Assembly: GCF_042682545.1 (NCBI RefSeq)
Contig: NZ_JBHUHQ010000014.1
From: Ornithinibacillus salinisoli
GTDB taxonomy: Bacteria > Bacillota > Bacilli > Bacillales > Amphibacillaceae
DNA length: 64,000 bases
Strand: one strand, 5' to 3'
The translations under genes were made by a program, and so were the position numbers. This document shows, piece after piece, positions 32,947 through 40,993 of the stretch. Position 1 is the first letter of the stretch, and each line of letters begins with the position of its first letter. The notes below the pieces were generated by a model that had not been told where the DNA came from, made no database searches, and saw only the letters and a list, made by a program, of their open reading frames with translations.

Positions 32947-33507
32947 CTATTTGTTGTACGTTGAAAATTTATCTGATACAGAAATTCGTTCTTTTTCCAC
33001 AGGATCTTGATCAAAATACCCCATATGTAAAAAACCTACAATTTTTTCGTGTTCACTTACTTGTAAAATGTCTTTTACTTTTGGATCGTATATATGTGGG
33101 TTTGTTTTCCAAACAACTCCTAGTTTTTGTTCCCAAGCGAGTAACCAAAAATTTTGAATCATACATGAAACAGCCCCATAATTTTCATCCCATTGTTTTT
33201 GATTATCTGGTTCATCCATGACAACAACGAGAACAGCATTTGGTTCATTTAAATATGCTTCTCGATTTGCTTGCTTTTCTTCTGGATATGTTGCAGCTAC
33301 TCTTCTAGCAAAATCGGGTCTTTGATCTTGTCCGATAAAGATAAACCTCCATGGTTGGCGCATACCATGTGTTGGTGCCCACACAGCACTATCAAGTAAG
33401 TCGAGAACAACTTCTTCGGTTACTTCTTTATTCGTATATCCCTTTTTAACAGCGCGACGTTCACGAATGATTTGTGCGAGCTGGGATCGCTGCTTTATAT
33501 TTTCCAC
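32947..33507 (-). CDS. Nitroreductase family protein
   Basis: The 186-residue flavoprotein has the FMN-binding start IRERRAVKKGYTNKEV, the SAVWAPTHGMRQPWRFIFIG block and GAVSCMIQNFWLLAWEQKLG, with WKTNP and IVGFLHMGYF at the end. It is the short YdjA-like type of nitroreductase that reduces nitro groups or quinones with NAD(P)H. The start ATG 33507 faces a divergent gene across a Fur-like box, so iron or redox regulation is possible. Confidence 0.9.
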   Translation of the reverse strand: MENIKQRSQLAQIIRERRAVKKGYTNKEVTEEVVLDLLDSAVWAPTHGMRQPWRFIFIGQDQRPDFARRVAATYPEEKQANREAYLNEPNAVLVVVMDEPDNQKQWDENYGAVSCMIQNFWLLAWEQKLGVVWKTNPHIYDPKVKDILQVSEHEKIVGFLHMGYFDQDPVEKERISVSDKFSTYNK

Positions 33508-33533
33508 GAGAATCTACCCCTTTGTTGTGTAAT

Positions 33534-33548
33534 TGATAATTATTCTCA
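33534..33548. promoter_or_regulatory. Fur/PerR-like box
   Basis: TGATAATTATTCTCA matches the 7-1-7 Fur pattern TGATAATNATTATCA in all but one position. It lies between the nitroreductase and the divergent DUF2269 gene. It could regulate either. Confidence 0.45.
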
Positions 33549-33658
33549 ATAATTGTAGTTGAAATCTTGCTAAAAAGCAAATTTACATGTGATATTTCTC
33601 GCGTCTATTGCATGCTATTCATGATAATATGGTGATAGGATACTTGGAGGTGATACAC

Positions 33659-34111
33659 ATGACATTCTATGAATTCTTAGTATTTATTCATATATTTTCA
33701 GCTATAGTAGGCATGGGACCTGGTTTTGTCATGATTTTTACAGTATCAAATGCTTCGACGATGACTGAACTCAGACATGCCTACGCTATACGTAATCGAT
33801 TACATATTTTTGTGATGGTCGGTGGTAGTTTATTATTAATCACCGGATTATGGATGGGGTTTATTCATCCATATCTTTTTAAACAAGGGTGGTATATGAC
33901 AAGTTTAATATTGTTTTTAATTGCATTAGCATTTGGTCCCCTCGTCCTATCACCAAGATCTAAACCAATTAAGAAACTTTTACAAGCGTATAAGGGAGAG
34001 GAGATTCCTGAACAATACCATATGCTTGCTAAGAGACTATTTTTTGTGGAAAGAATGGAAAACACGATATTCCTGATTGTGATAGCTTTGATGATATTGA
34101 AGCCATTTTAA
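33659..34111 (+). CDS. DUF2269 family membrane protein
   Basis: The 150-residue protein has four membrane helices, starting TFYEFLVFIHIFSAIVGMGP, with HIFVMVGGSLLLITGLWMGF and MENTIFLIVIALMILKPF. This is the DUF2269 family, whose conserved histidine near residue 10 hints at cofactor or metal binding. I use ATG 33659, 6 bases after GGAGGTG; the frame upstream overlaps the Fur-like region. The function is unknown. Confidence 0.85.
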   Translation: MTFYEFLVFIHIFSAIVGMGPGFVMIFTVSNASTMTELRHAYAIRNRLHIFVMVGGSLLLITGLWMGFIHPYLFKQGWYMTSLILFLIALAFGPLVLSPRSKPIKKLLQAYKGEEIPEQYHMLAKRLFFVERMENTIFLIVIALMILKPF

Positions 34112-34189
34112 CAAACACTAGCATTATATTTTTTAGTAGTAGCAATATGATAGAATTAGATAAATGATTATTCTTGAAAGGTTGATTTG

Positions 34190-34660
34190 ATGAGAGAGTG
34201 GAGAAAGGGCAAGAATATTAATGCCCCAATTGAACAGGTATGGAAATTGCTTGATGGTTCCTTAGAAGACATGCAAAAAATAATGCCGAATGTAATTGAG
34301 AATAAGCTAATCAAAGAGACAGAAGATAAAGTAGGAAGTATTTATCTCCAGAAGTTTCAAGAGAGGAAACGGGTTCAAGAATATGAAATAGAAACATTGG
34401 CTTATGAGAACCATGCCGATCATAAGAAAATGAAAGTAGCTTTTATACTAGCAAATATGTTTGAGATTACAGCAACTTATGAGGTAGAGCAGCTAGAAGA
34501 TGGTAGAACGTATTTTGTGTATACGACGACGAACAAACCATTAAAGTGGATTGCGAAATTATTAATGAAACTTGGTGGTGGGGACAAAGTGGTTATTCAA
34601 TTTGTCGAGCGCGTGAAGCAGGTAGCGGAATCAGAAGCGAATTCCGAAGTTACACAATAG
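34190..34660 (+). CDS. SRPBCC family protein
   Basis: The 156-residue protein starts REWRKGKNINAPIEQVWKLL, which is the beginning of START/SRPBCC domains, and ends with a helix (VVIQFVERVKQVAES). These proteins bind hydrophobic ligands in a deep cavity. I prefer ATG 34190 over the preceding TTG. No neighbour clearly defines its role; a convergent DD-carboxypeptidase follows after a shared terminator. Confidence 0.8.
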   Translation: MREWRKGKNINAPIEQVWKLLDGSLEDMQKIMPNVIENKLIKETEDKVGSIYLQKFQERKRVQEYEIETLAYENHADHKKMKVAFILANMFEITATYEVEQLEDGRTYFVYTTTNKPLKWIAKLLMKLGGGDKVVIQFVERVKQVAESEANSEVTQ

Positions 34661-34676
34661 ATTTTTTGTGAACAGG

Positions 34677-34711
34677 AAAAGAACTAGGAATTCGAGCCCT
34701 AGTTCTTTTTT
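34677..34711. terminator. Bidirectional terminator
   Basis: AAAAGAACTAGG and CCTAGTTCTTTT form a 12-bp stem with a 9-base loop. It overlaps the last codons of the opposing carboxypeptidase gene. Confidence 0.85.
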
Positions 34712-35763
34712 AATTCTCCTAAATATTCTTCCAAAGTTATTTCTTGTTCCATGATTTCTTTAGCTGCTCTAACTCCAACATAACGTAAATGCCATGGTTC
34801 ATATTGATACTCGGTTATTTCTTCTTTTCCTAATGGATAGCGGATAATAAACCCAAAATCTGCGGCATTTTCCTGCAGCCATATGCCTTCTTCCGTTTCA
34901 CCAAACGCCGTGGTTAATTGATAGTCAGCATCAGGACTTGTGACGTCCATCGCGAGCCCAGATTGATGTTCGCTCTCACCTGGTCTTGCACTAAACGTAT
35001 TTGCCTCCTCTTCCCCATGAGCACTTACATAAGAGGCAAATAGCCCTTCCTGTCTTTCGTAAGAACGAAATCCTGACTGAGCAAATAAATCTAAACCTTT
35101 TTGATCAGCTGCAGCAAACATTTGCTCAAGGGCCTTGGCTGCTATTTTTCTCATTTGTTTTTTCGGAAGGTCCTCAGGAAAAGGGAAGCGGACGTCTGGT
35201 ACGACAAGATCTTCTGGCTCGTAATCCGCAGGTAAAGCATGTTTTTTATTAATCAGAGCTAATATTTCATAAGGATTTCCCAATTCTACAGTTTCCTCAT
35301 CTATTGTAGTACTCTCTTGAAAGGCTAATGCAGAACCAGGAGTTATTTGCAGGTCACCGGTTATGACTAGTTCTAGGATTTCCCTCGTTTGTTCTTCATA
35401 AATTCCAGTGACATCAAAATCCTCTTGTTGTACTTGAAGGTCCGTGATTGCCCACACGGTTTCTTGATTATATATTTCTGTTAAGTCTATTTCATATCCA
35501 AGTTCGATTAATATTTCTTGTAATATACGAACGGGTTCACCCTTGTCACCTTTTTGTAAATCTTTCTTTGGTAGGGTTAGCATTTCTTCTTCCTCATTTA
35601 TATCTTCATTATTATCATCTTGCTGTTCTTCTTGATCCTGTTCATTGCTAGTATCCGGTTGGCTTGTTTCTTCTGGAGATTCTTGATGAAAAGAATTACA
35701 ACCAGTTAACAATAACGCTATTACAATAACGAATACAGCTATTGATTTTTTGCCTTTCAGCAT
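34699..35763 (-). CDS. VanY-type D-alanyl-D-alanine carboxypeptidase lipoprotein
   Basis: The 354-residue protein has a lipoprotein signal (IVIALLLTGC, cysteine near residue 22), an acidic linker of about 40 residues, a peptidoglycan-binding helical domain (KGDKGEPVRILQEILIELGY, about 70-130) and a C-terminal VanY metallopeptidase domain (about 185-350). The zinc motif is SEHQSGLAMDV with the second histidine in EPWHLRYVG. It should trim D-Ala from stem peptides at the outer membrane face. The start ATG 35763 is the only one that gives the signal. Confidence 0.92.
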   Translation of the reverse strand: MLKGKKSIAVFVIVIALLLTGCNSFHQESPEETSQPDTSNEQDQEEQQDDNNEDINEEEEMLTLPKKDLQKGDKGEPVRILQEILIELGYEIDLTEIYNQETVWAITDLQVQQEDFDVTGIYEEQTREILELVITGDLQITPGSALAFQESTTIDEETVELGNPYEILALINKKHALPADYEPEDLVVPDVRFPFPEDLPKKQMRKIAAKALEQMFAAADQKGLDLFAQSGFRSYERQEGLFASYVSAHGEEEANTFSARPGESEHQSGLAMDVTSPDADYQLTTAFGETEEGIWLQENAADFGFIIRYPLGKEEITEYQYEPWHLRYVGVRAAKEIMEQEITLEEYLGELKKN

Positions 35764-35992
35764 GTTTCGCCTCTCCTTCGTATACGTTGGTGAAAAGATA
35801 CTTTCAGTTTCTATTTAACAAGCATAGATATTATTTTCTCATAAACCATCTAACTGGATCAATAGGTATTTATGTGTAAAATGTAAAAAAAATACAATTT
35901 GTTTAGTGGGGTATTCTGGAGCATATGCAGTCGCACATTCCTGCCATTTTTCCATATAGATGTAGAAGGTATATCGAAAGGAGTGCGCTCAA

Positions 35993-37180
35993 ATGTCGGA
36001 GGCTGTTACCGAAATTAAACCAAACTTAGTGTTGAATTATCGTGCCATAATCGGCTTGCTATTTTGGTGTGCATTAATCGTTGTTTCTAGTGTTTATGTG
36101 ACAACACCGCTTATCATTCCATTTTCTAGTGAATATCAAGTCACGGAAACAGTAGCTGCTTGGACTAGTAGTTCTTTTTCTCTTTTTTATGGAATTGGCT
36201 TTTTGTTATTTGGGCCACTAGCAGATCGATATGGTAGGAAACAAATTATCGTATTTGGTCTAGCCTCATTAACCATCATAACATTTGCCATCGGTTTTGT
36301 TCATTCCTTTTATGGGTTGGTTGTACTTCGTGGAGTACAAGGTTTTGTAGCGGCAACATTTGCTCCGACAGCATTAGCATATGTATTTGATATTTTTCCA
36401 AAGAAAAAAATAGTAACAGCTATCGGATTTATTAGTTTTGGGTACGTAACGGCGGGAATTTTTGGTCAAGTGATTGCAGATATTATTAATCAAACGTTTG
36501 ATTGGCATTTTGTTTTTATCTTATTCGGTATCTTTTATTTCATCACTTTTCTTACTGTATTATGTAGTCTTCCATCCTCTGGAAAGAGTACCACACATAA
36601 AGGAGTATCCTATTATTTACAGCAAACAAAGGTAATTTTTAGCCAAAAGAATTTTATATATTGCTATACCATAACCATTTTTCTGTTACTTACTTTTATT
36701 GGGATGTATACCGTACTGGGTGGATATTTAAGTAGTTCTCCTTTCCATCTTACGGATGTAGAAATTCTATATATACGAGCTGTTGGTATAATTGGAATGA
36801 TTCTTTCGCCACTGACGGGAATGATCGTGAATAAACTGGGGGTCATGACAACATTAAGACTTGGTCTTGTAACGGCAATTATTGGATTGCTTTCATTAGG
36901 TATAGCATGGCATTTATTGTTGATTGTTATCATGAGCATCATTTATGTAGGAGGTATTTCTATGATATTTCCTGCTATAATGATGCTGGTGGGGCAGTTG
37001 GGGGGAGAGCAAAGAGCATTAGCCAACTCCTTCTACGCATTCATTTTATTTATTGGTGCCATGCTTGGACCCATTGTTGGAATAGGATTAATGAAAACCG
37101 GGAGCTATACGTTAACATTTAGTGTGCTTGCACTTCTATTAGTTATTGGGTTGATTATATCGTTCGGGGTAAAAAAATAA
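35993..37180 (+). CDS. MFS transporter
   Basis: The 395-residue protein has 12 membrane helices. The loop 2-3 motif GPLADRYGRKQII near residue 75 and the second-half copy SPLTGMIVNKLGVM are typical of the major facilitator superfamily. It resembles DHA-type drug:H+ antiporters of the YgaY/YbcL kind. AAAGGAG precedes ATG 35993. The gap upstream (35764-35992) shows no feature. The substrate is unknown. Confidence 0.9.
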   Translation: MSEAVTEIKPNLVLNYRAIIGLLFWCALIVVSSVYVTTPLIIPFSSEYQVTETVAAWTSSSFSLFYGIGFLLFGPLADRYGRKQIIVFGLASLTIITFAIGFVHSFYGLVVLRGVQGFVAATFAPTALAYVFDIFPKKKIVTAIGFISFGYVTAGIFGQVIADIINQTFDWHFVFILFGIFYFITFLTVLCSLPSSGKSTTHKGVSYYLQQTKVIFSQKNFIYCYTITIFLLLTFIGMYTVLGGYLSSSPFHLTDVEILYIRAVGIIGMILSPLTGMIVNKLGVMTTLRLGLVTAIIGLLSLGIAWHLLLIVIMSIIYVGGISMIFPAIMMLVGQLGGEQRALANSFYAFILFIGAMLGPIVGIGLMKTGSYTLTFSVLALLLVIGLIISFGVKK

Positions 37181-37182
37181 GA

Positions 37183-37212
37183 AAGTCAGATTCGTAAACG
37201 AATCTGACTTCC
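37183..37212. terminator. Bidirectional terminator between MFS gene and pepT
   Basis: AAGTCAGATTCGT and ACGAATCTGACTT pair perfectly over 13 bp with a two-base turn. Confidence 0.85.
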
Positions 37213-37215
37213 TTA

Positions 37216-38448
37216 TTACTGTTCTTTTTCAAATAACTTACAAATTTCTACAATAGTTTTAGTTGCTTTTTCCATATTGTTTACGGAAATGTATTCGAAT
37301 TTGCCGTGGAAGTTTTCTCCACCTGTGAAAATATTCGGTGTTGGTAACCCCATGTACGATAATTGTGATCCATCAGTACCACCACGGACTGGCCGAATGA
37401 TAGGTTCAATATCTAGATTTTGCATCGCCTGTTTGGCAATATCAACGATTTCCATAACAGGTTCTATTTTCTCACGCATGTTGTAATATTGGTCATTCAT
37501 TTCTAATGCAACACTAGAATCGCCATGTTTTTCTTTCATTTCTTCAACAAAATGTTGAAGAGTAGCTTTTTTCTCTTCAAAGCTATCTCGGTCGAAGTCA
37601 CGAATAATATATGTTACTATTGTTTGTTCCACATCTCCATTAACAGAAATGAGATGATAAAATCCTTCGTATCCTTCTGTATGCTCAGGTGCTTCTTGTA
37701 CTGGGAACTTATTAATGAATTCAGCGGCCATTTTTCCGGCATTAACCATTTTGTTTTTGGCTGTTCCCGGATGAACACTATTTCCATTAAAAGTTACTCT
37801 TACCCCAGCTGCATTAAAGCTTTCATATTGAAGCTCTCCTAGTGGTCCTCCATCTACGGTGTAGGCATAGGCTGCTTGGAAACGATCGACATCAAACTTA
37901 TGTGGTCCACGACCGATTTCTTCATCAGGAGTAAAGGCAACACGGATTTTCCCATGCTTTATATTTGGGTTTTTAATTAAATAATCCATTGCTGTCATGA
38001 TCTCGGCAATACCTGCCTTATTATCTGCTCCAAGCAATGTTGTTCCATCGGTTGTAATTAATGTATGTCCCTTATAGCTTGGTAACTCAGGGAATTCATT
38101 CGCTGAGAGGACTACATTTAATTCTTTATTTAATGTGATGTCGTTGCCATCAAAGTTTTCAATGATTTGTGGCTTTACGTTTTTACCAGTAAAGTCAGTT
38201 GCTGTATCAACATGGGCAAGGAAACCGATAGTAGGGACATCCTTGTCTGTGTTTGCTGGTAGAGTAGCCATTACATATCCATTTTCATCCACCGTAACGT
38301 CTTCCATACCAATAGCTTTCAGTTCATCCAGTAATAGATTTGCTAACTCAAATTGTCCAGGTGTAGAAGGTGTTGTATCATGTTCTTCATTTGACTGGGT
38401 ATCAATTTGTACATACGTAGTAAATCGTTTCATGATATCTTCTCTCAT
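37216..38448 (-). CDS. pepT: Peptidase T (tripeptidase)
   Basis: The 410-residue M20B metallopeptidase cleaves the N-terminal residue from tripeptides. Di-zinc ligands are visible in FLAHVDTATDF (H and D), LLGADNKAGIAE (bridging D), FTPDEEIGRG (catalytic and metal E), YTVDGGPLGEL (D) and FTGGENFHGKFE (H). The length equals that of known PepT. The start ATG 38448 follows AAGGAGAGG. It is a single gene. Confidence 0.95.
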   Translation of the reverse strand: MREDIMKRFTTYVQIDTQSNEEHDTTPSTPGQFELANLLLDELKAIGMEDVTVDENGYVMATLPANTDKDVPTIGFLAHVDTATDFTGKNVKPQIIENFDGNDITLNKELNVVLSANEFPELPSYKGHTLITTDGTTLLGADNKAGIAEIMTAMDYLIKNPNIKHGKIRVAFTPDEEIGRGPHKFDVDRFQAAYAYTVDGGPLGELQYESFNAAGVRVTFNGNSVHPGTAKNKMVNAGKMAAEFINKFPVQEAPEHTEGYEGFYHLISVNGDVEQTIVTYIIRDFDRDSFEEKKATLQHFVEEMKEKHGDSSVALEMNDQYYNMREKIEPVMEIVDIAKQAMQNLDIEPIIRPVRGGTDGSQLSYMGLPTPNIFTGGENFHGKFEYISVNNMEKATKTIVEICKLFEKEQ

Positions 38449-38550
38449 GGTTACCTCTCCTTTATGTAATCTTATTCTAATTATACCGTAACTCGAAATA
38501 TTTTCTAAGAGGAAAACACGAACTTTTATCGAATATAATGAAGAGGAACA

Positions 38551-38590
38551 AAATTCGACAGGTGACAGGCACCGACAATTTTCGACAAAA
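38551..38590 (+). repeat. Short interspersed palindrome GGTGACAGGCACC
   Basis: GGTG-ACAGG-CACC lies within a TTCGACA...TTTTCGACA frame just before the acetyltransferase gene. From memory, this motif recurs in other Bacillales intergenic regions. Only one copy was noticed in this window. Confidence 0.4.
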
Positions 38591-38602
38591 GGTGGGGATC
38601 GT

Positions 38603-39100
38603 ATGATTAGGGAGGCTAGGTTAGATGATGCGTTGGGCTTGGCGAAGTTAGTGGAACAGGTTGAAAGTGAAAGTGAGTTTATGCTTTATGATCCTGGGGA
38701 GAGAAAGCCTACTGCTGAAAAACAACGTAACATGATTCAAGCTTTAACGAAGCAAGACAATGCAACTATTTTCGTTGTTGAAGAAGGAGAGCAGCTCGTC
38801 GGCTATCTATTTGCAATCGGTGGAAATACAAAACGAACCAAACATAGTGCCTATTTAGTTATCGGAATCCTTGCCGCGTATAGAGGTAAGGGAATAGGAA
38901 CTGCGTTATTTAATGAATTGGATCACTGGGCTAGAGAGAACACACTTCATCGTTTAGAACTGACTGTTGTAACGAAAAATAATGCTGGAGTTTCTTTATA
39001 CCAAAACGCTGGCTTTGAAATTGAAGGAATGAAGAAGGATTCACTCTTCATAGACGGCATGTTTGTTGATGAGTATTATATGGGTAAAATAATAAACTAG
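38603..39100 (+). CDS. GNAT family N-acetyltransferase
   Basis: The 165-residue protein has the acetyl-CoA pyrophosphate loop ILAAYRGKGIGTALFNEL (about 95-112) and the C-terminal NAGVSLYQNAGFEIEG and VDEYYMGKII of the Rim-like GNAT type. The end LFIDGMFVDEYYMGK is close to the YhhY/PhnO-like acetyltransferases. It starts at ATG 38603 after GGTGGGG. The next gene follows after 15 bases in the same direction, so it heads a three-gene operon. Confidence 0.88.
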   Translation: MIREARLDDALGLAKLVEQVESESEFMLYDPGERKPTAEKQRNMIQALTKQDNATIFVVEEGEQLVGYLFAIGGNTKRTKHSAYLVIGILAAYRGKGIGTALFNELDHWARENTLHRLELTVVTKNNAGVSLYQNAGFEIEGMKKDSLFIDGMFVDEYYMGKIIN

Positions 39101-39115
39101 TGGAGGGATATCATA

Positions 39116-39952
39116 ATGTTTTTAATAGATGCTGAACAATTAGAAAAGTTGCAAACTCAAAATGAAAATATCGTCATCGTAGATGTGCGGTTTCAGTTAC
39201 AAGATCCAAGCGCCGGTAGAATAGCATATGAGAGTGGGCACATACCAGGTGCTGCTTATCTGGATTTAAATAACGATCTCTCAGGAAAAGTTTATGAGCA
39301 TGGTGGAAAACACCCGTTACCAAATCCAAAAGATTTTGCTCAAAAACTTGGTGAAATTGGTATCGATCAGGATACAACTGTTGTCGTTTACGACCAACAC
39401 AATGATATGTTTGCTTCCAGGCTTTGGTGGCTACTTCAATATATGGGACATGAGAAAGTTTACCTATTGGATGGTGGGTTTGCTGCTTGGATTGCAAAGG
39501 GATATGAAACTTCTATAGAAGTACCGATGTTTAGAAAGAAAACGTTTCAGCCAAATGTTAGTCAAGATCAGATTGTTGATGTTAATCGAATAAAAGAAAA
39601 TATAGAATCTGCAGATGCAATATTAATCGATTCACGTGCAAAGGATCGCTATCTTGGAAAGGAAGAACCTCTGTATAAAAAGGCAGGTCATATTCCAGGT
39701 GCCAAAAATTTCTTTTGGAAGAATGTCTTACGAGAAGATGGCTCATGGAAAACGGAGGAAGAGCTTCGAGAACATTTTGCATCATTAAACAAAGATGACG
39801 AAATCATTGTTTCCTGTGGGTCAGGGGTTTCGGCGTGTCCAAATATACTTGCTTTAAAGCGTTTGGGGTACAAAAATGTGAAACTATACCCAGGGAGTTT
39901 TAGTGATTGGATTTCATATGAAGATAATAGAGTAGAGAAAAGGGATGAGTAG
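39116..39952 (+). CDS. Sulfurtransferase with two rhodanese domains
   Basis: The 278-residue protein has two rhodanese domains. The first, inactive one carries VDVRFQ, SGHIPGAAYLDL and WWLLQYMGHEKVYLLDGG. The second, active one has IDSRAKDRYLGKEE and the active loop SCGSGVSACPNILAL with the catalytic cysteine near residue 233. The CGSGV(S/T)A loop is that of thiosulfate or 3-mercaptopyruvate sulfurtransferases (SseA type). AGGGATA precedes ATG 39116. It lies between GNAT and tag in one operon. Confidence 0.92.
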   Translation: MFLIDAEQLEKLQTQNENIVIVDVRFQLQDPSAGRIAYESGHIPGAAYLDLNNDLSGKVYEHGGKHPLPNPKDFAQKLGEIGIDQDTTVVVYDQHNDMFASRLWWLLQYMGHEKVYLLDGGFAAWIAKGYETSIEVPMFRKKTFQPNVSQDQIVDVNRIKENIESADAILIDSRAKDRYLGKEEPLYKKAGHIPGAKNFFWKNVLREDGSWKTEEELREHFASLNKDDEIIVSCGSGVSACPNILALKRLGYKNVKLYPGSFSDWISYEDNRVEKRDE

Positions 39953-39954
39953 CT

Positions 39955-40524
39955 TTGGAAAATAAAAAACGTTGTGATTGGGTTCCAGTAGATAATCCAT
40001 TATATATTGCCTACCATGATCAAGAGTGGGGAAGACCAACTCATGATGACCGAGAGCTTTTTGAAATGTTGTCTTTAGAAGGGGCTCAAGCTGGGCTAAG
40101 CTGGATTACAATACTAAAACGGAGGGAAAATTATCGAACAGCTTTTGAACAATTTATACCTGAAATCGTAAGTAACTTTGATGAGGAAAAAGTAAATGAA
40201 CTTTTGCAGAACGAAGGGATTATCCGAAATAGACTTAAGATTAGGTCCGTCATCAAAAATGCGAGGGCGTTTTTAAACGTACAGAAGGAATTCGGTAGTT
40301 TTGATCAATATATTTGGAAGTTTGTAGGTGGAAAGCCCATAGTAAATAATTGGGAGACTATTGATAAGGTACCTGCTGCTACGAAAGAGTCAGAGGAAAT
40401 GAGTAAAGATTTGAAGAAACGTGGATTTTCATTTGTTGGCCCTACGATTTGCTATGCATTTATGCAAGCTTCTGGAATGGTAAATGACCATACGAGTGAC
40501 TGTTTTTTGGCCCATAGTCGTTAA
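39955..40524 (+). CDS. tag: DNA-3-methyladenine glycosylase I
   Basis: The 189-residue repair enzyme removes 3-methyladenine. It has the Tag start KRCDWVPVDNPLYIAYHDQE, the EGAQAGLSWITILKRRENYR block with the catalytic glutamate region, and the zinc-snap residues (Cys 7, His near 20, and the C-terminal HTSDC pair). The start is TTG 39955, two bases after the sulfurtransferase stop, with AAAGGG before it; the coupling implies co-translation. It ends at a strong terminator. Confidence 0.94.
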   Translation: MENKKRCDWVPVDNPLYIAYHDQEWGRPTHDDRELFEMLSLEGAQAGLSWITILKRRENYRTAFEQFIPEIVSNFDEEKVNELLQNEGIIRNRLKIRSVIKNARAFLNVQKEFGSFDQYIWKFVGGKPIVNNWETIDKVPAATKESEEMSKDLKKRGFSFVGPTICYAFMQASGMVNDHTSDCFLAHSR

Positions 40525-40528
40525 ATAA

Positions 40529-40568
40529 GAAAACGATCTACCTTATCTTTTGTGGTAGATCGTTTTCA
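40529..40568. terminator. Bidirectional terminator between tag and YbjQ-type gene
   Basis: GAAAACGATCTACC and GGTAGATCGTTTTC form a perfect 14-bp stem. Confidence 0.85.
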
Positions 40569-40569
40569 A

Positions 40570-40884
40570 CTAGTCAATTAATATAGCTGTACCGTAAGCA
40601 ATGACTTCTGAAGCAGCACTCATAACTTGTGAAGTTTGATAGCGCATGCCTATTATGGCATTAGCTCCAAGATCTTCTGCCTCCTGTACCATTCGTTGGA
40701 ATGCTATCGTTCTTGCTTCAACCATCATATCTGAATAACCTTTGATCTCTCCACCAACAAGCGTTTTTAATCCTGCGCCAATGTCTCTACCAACATGCTT
40801 AGATTGAACCGTACTACCTTGTACAAATCCTTTAAGAGCAACAACGTTCTTTCCTGGTATTTGATTTGTAGTTACAATGATCAT
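40570..40884 (-). CDS. YbjQ/DUF74 family protein
   Basis: The 104-residue protein is the exact usual length of the YbjQ (UPF0145) family, with VTTNQIPGKNVVALKGFVQG at the start, RDIGAGLKTLVGGEIKGY and EDLGANAIIGMRYQ. Members form a pentameric beta-rich assembly, sometimes called a heavy-metal-binding domain. I place the start at the second of two ATGs (40884), 6 bases after GGAGGTG. The function is unknown. Confidence 0.88.
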   Translation of the reverse strand: MIIVTTNQIPGKNVVALKGFVQGSTVQSKHVGRDIGAGLKTLVGGEIKGYSDMMVEARTIAFQRMVQEAEDLGANAIIGMRYQTSQVMSAASEVIAYGTAILID

Positions 40885-40942
40885 CATTTACACCTCCAAC
40901 ATTATTTATATTACCCAAATGAAAAGGAAATTCATAACCTAT

Positions 40943-40988
40943 AATAAAAACCCAATGCCCAGTATTCATACGAAAGGGCATTGGGTTT
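40943..40988 (-). terminator. Terminator of the chemoreceptor gene
   Basis: AAACCCAATGCCC and GGGCATTGGGTTT form a 13-bp stem; the minus strand continues TTTATTAT. It lies 5 bases after the stop. Confidence 0.85.
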
Positions 40989-40993
40989 AGTTA

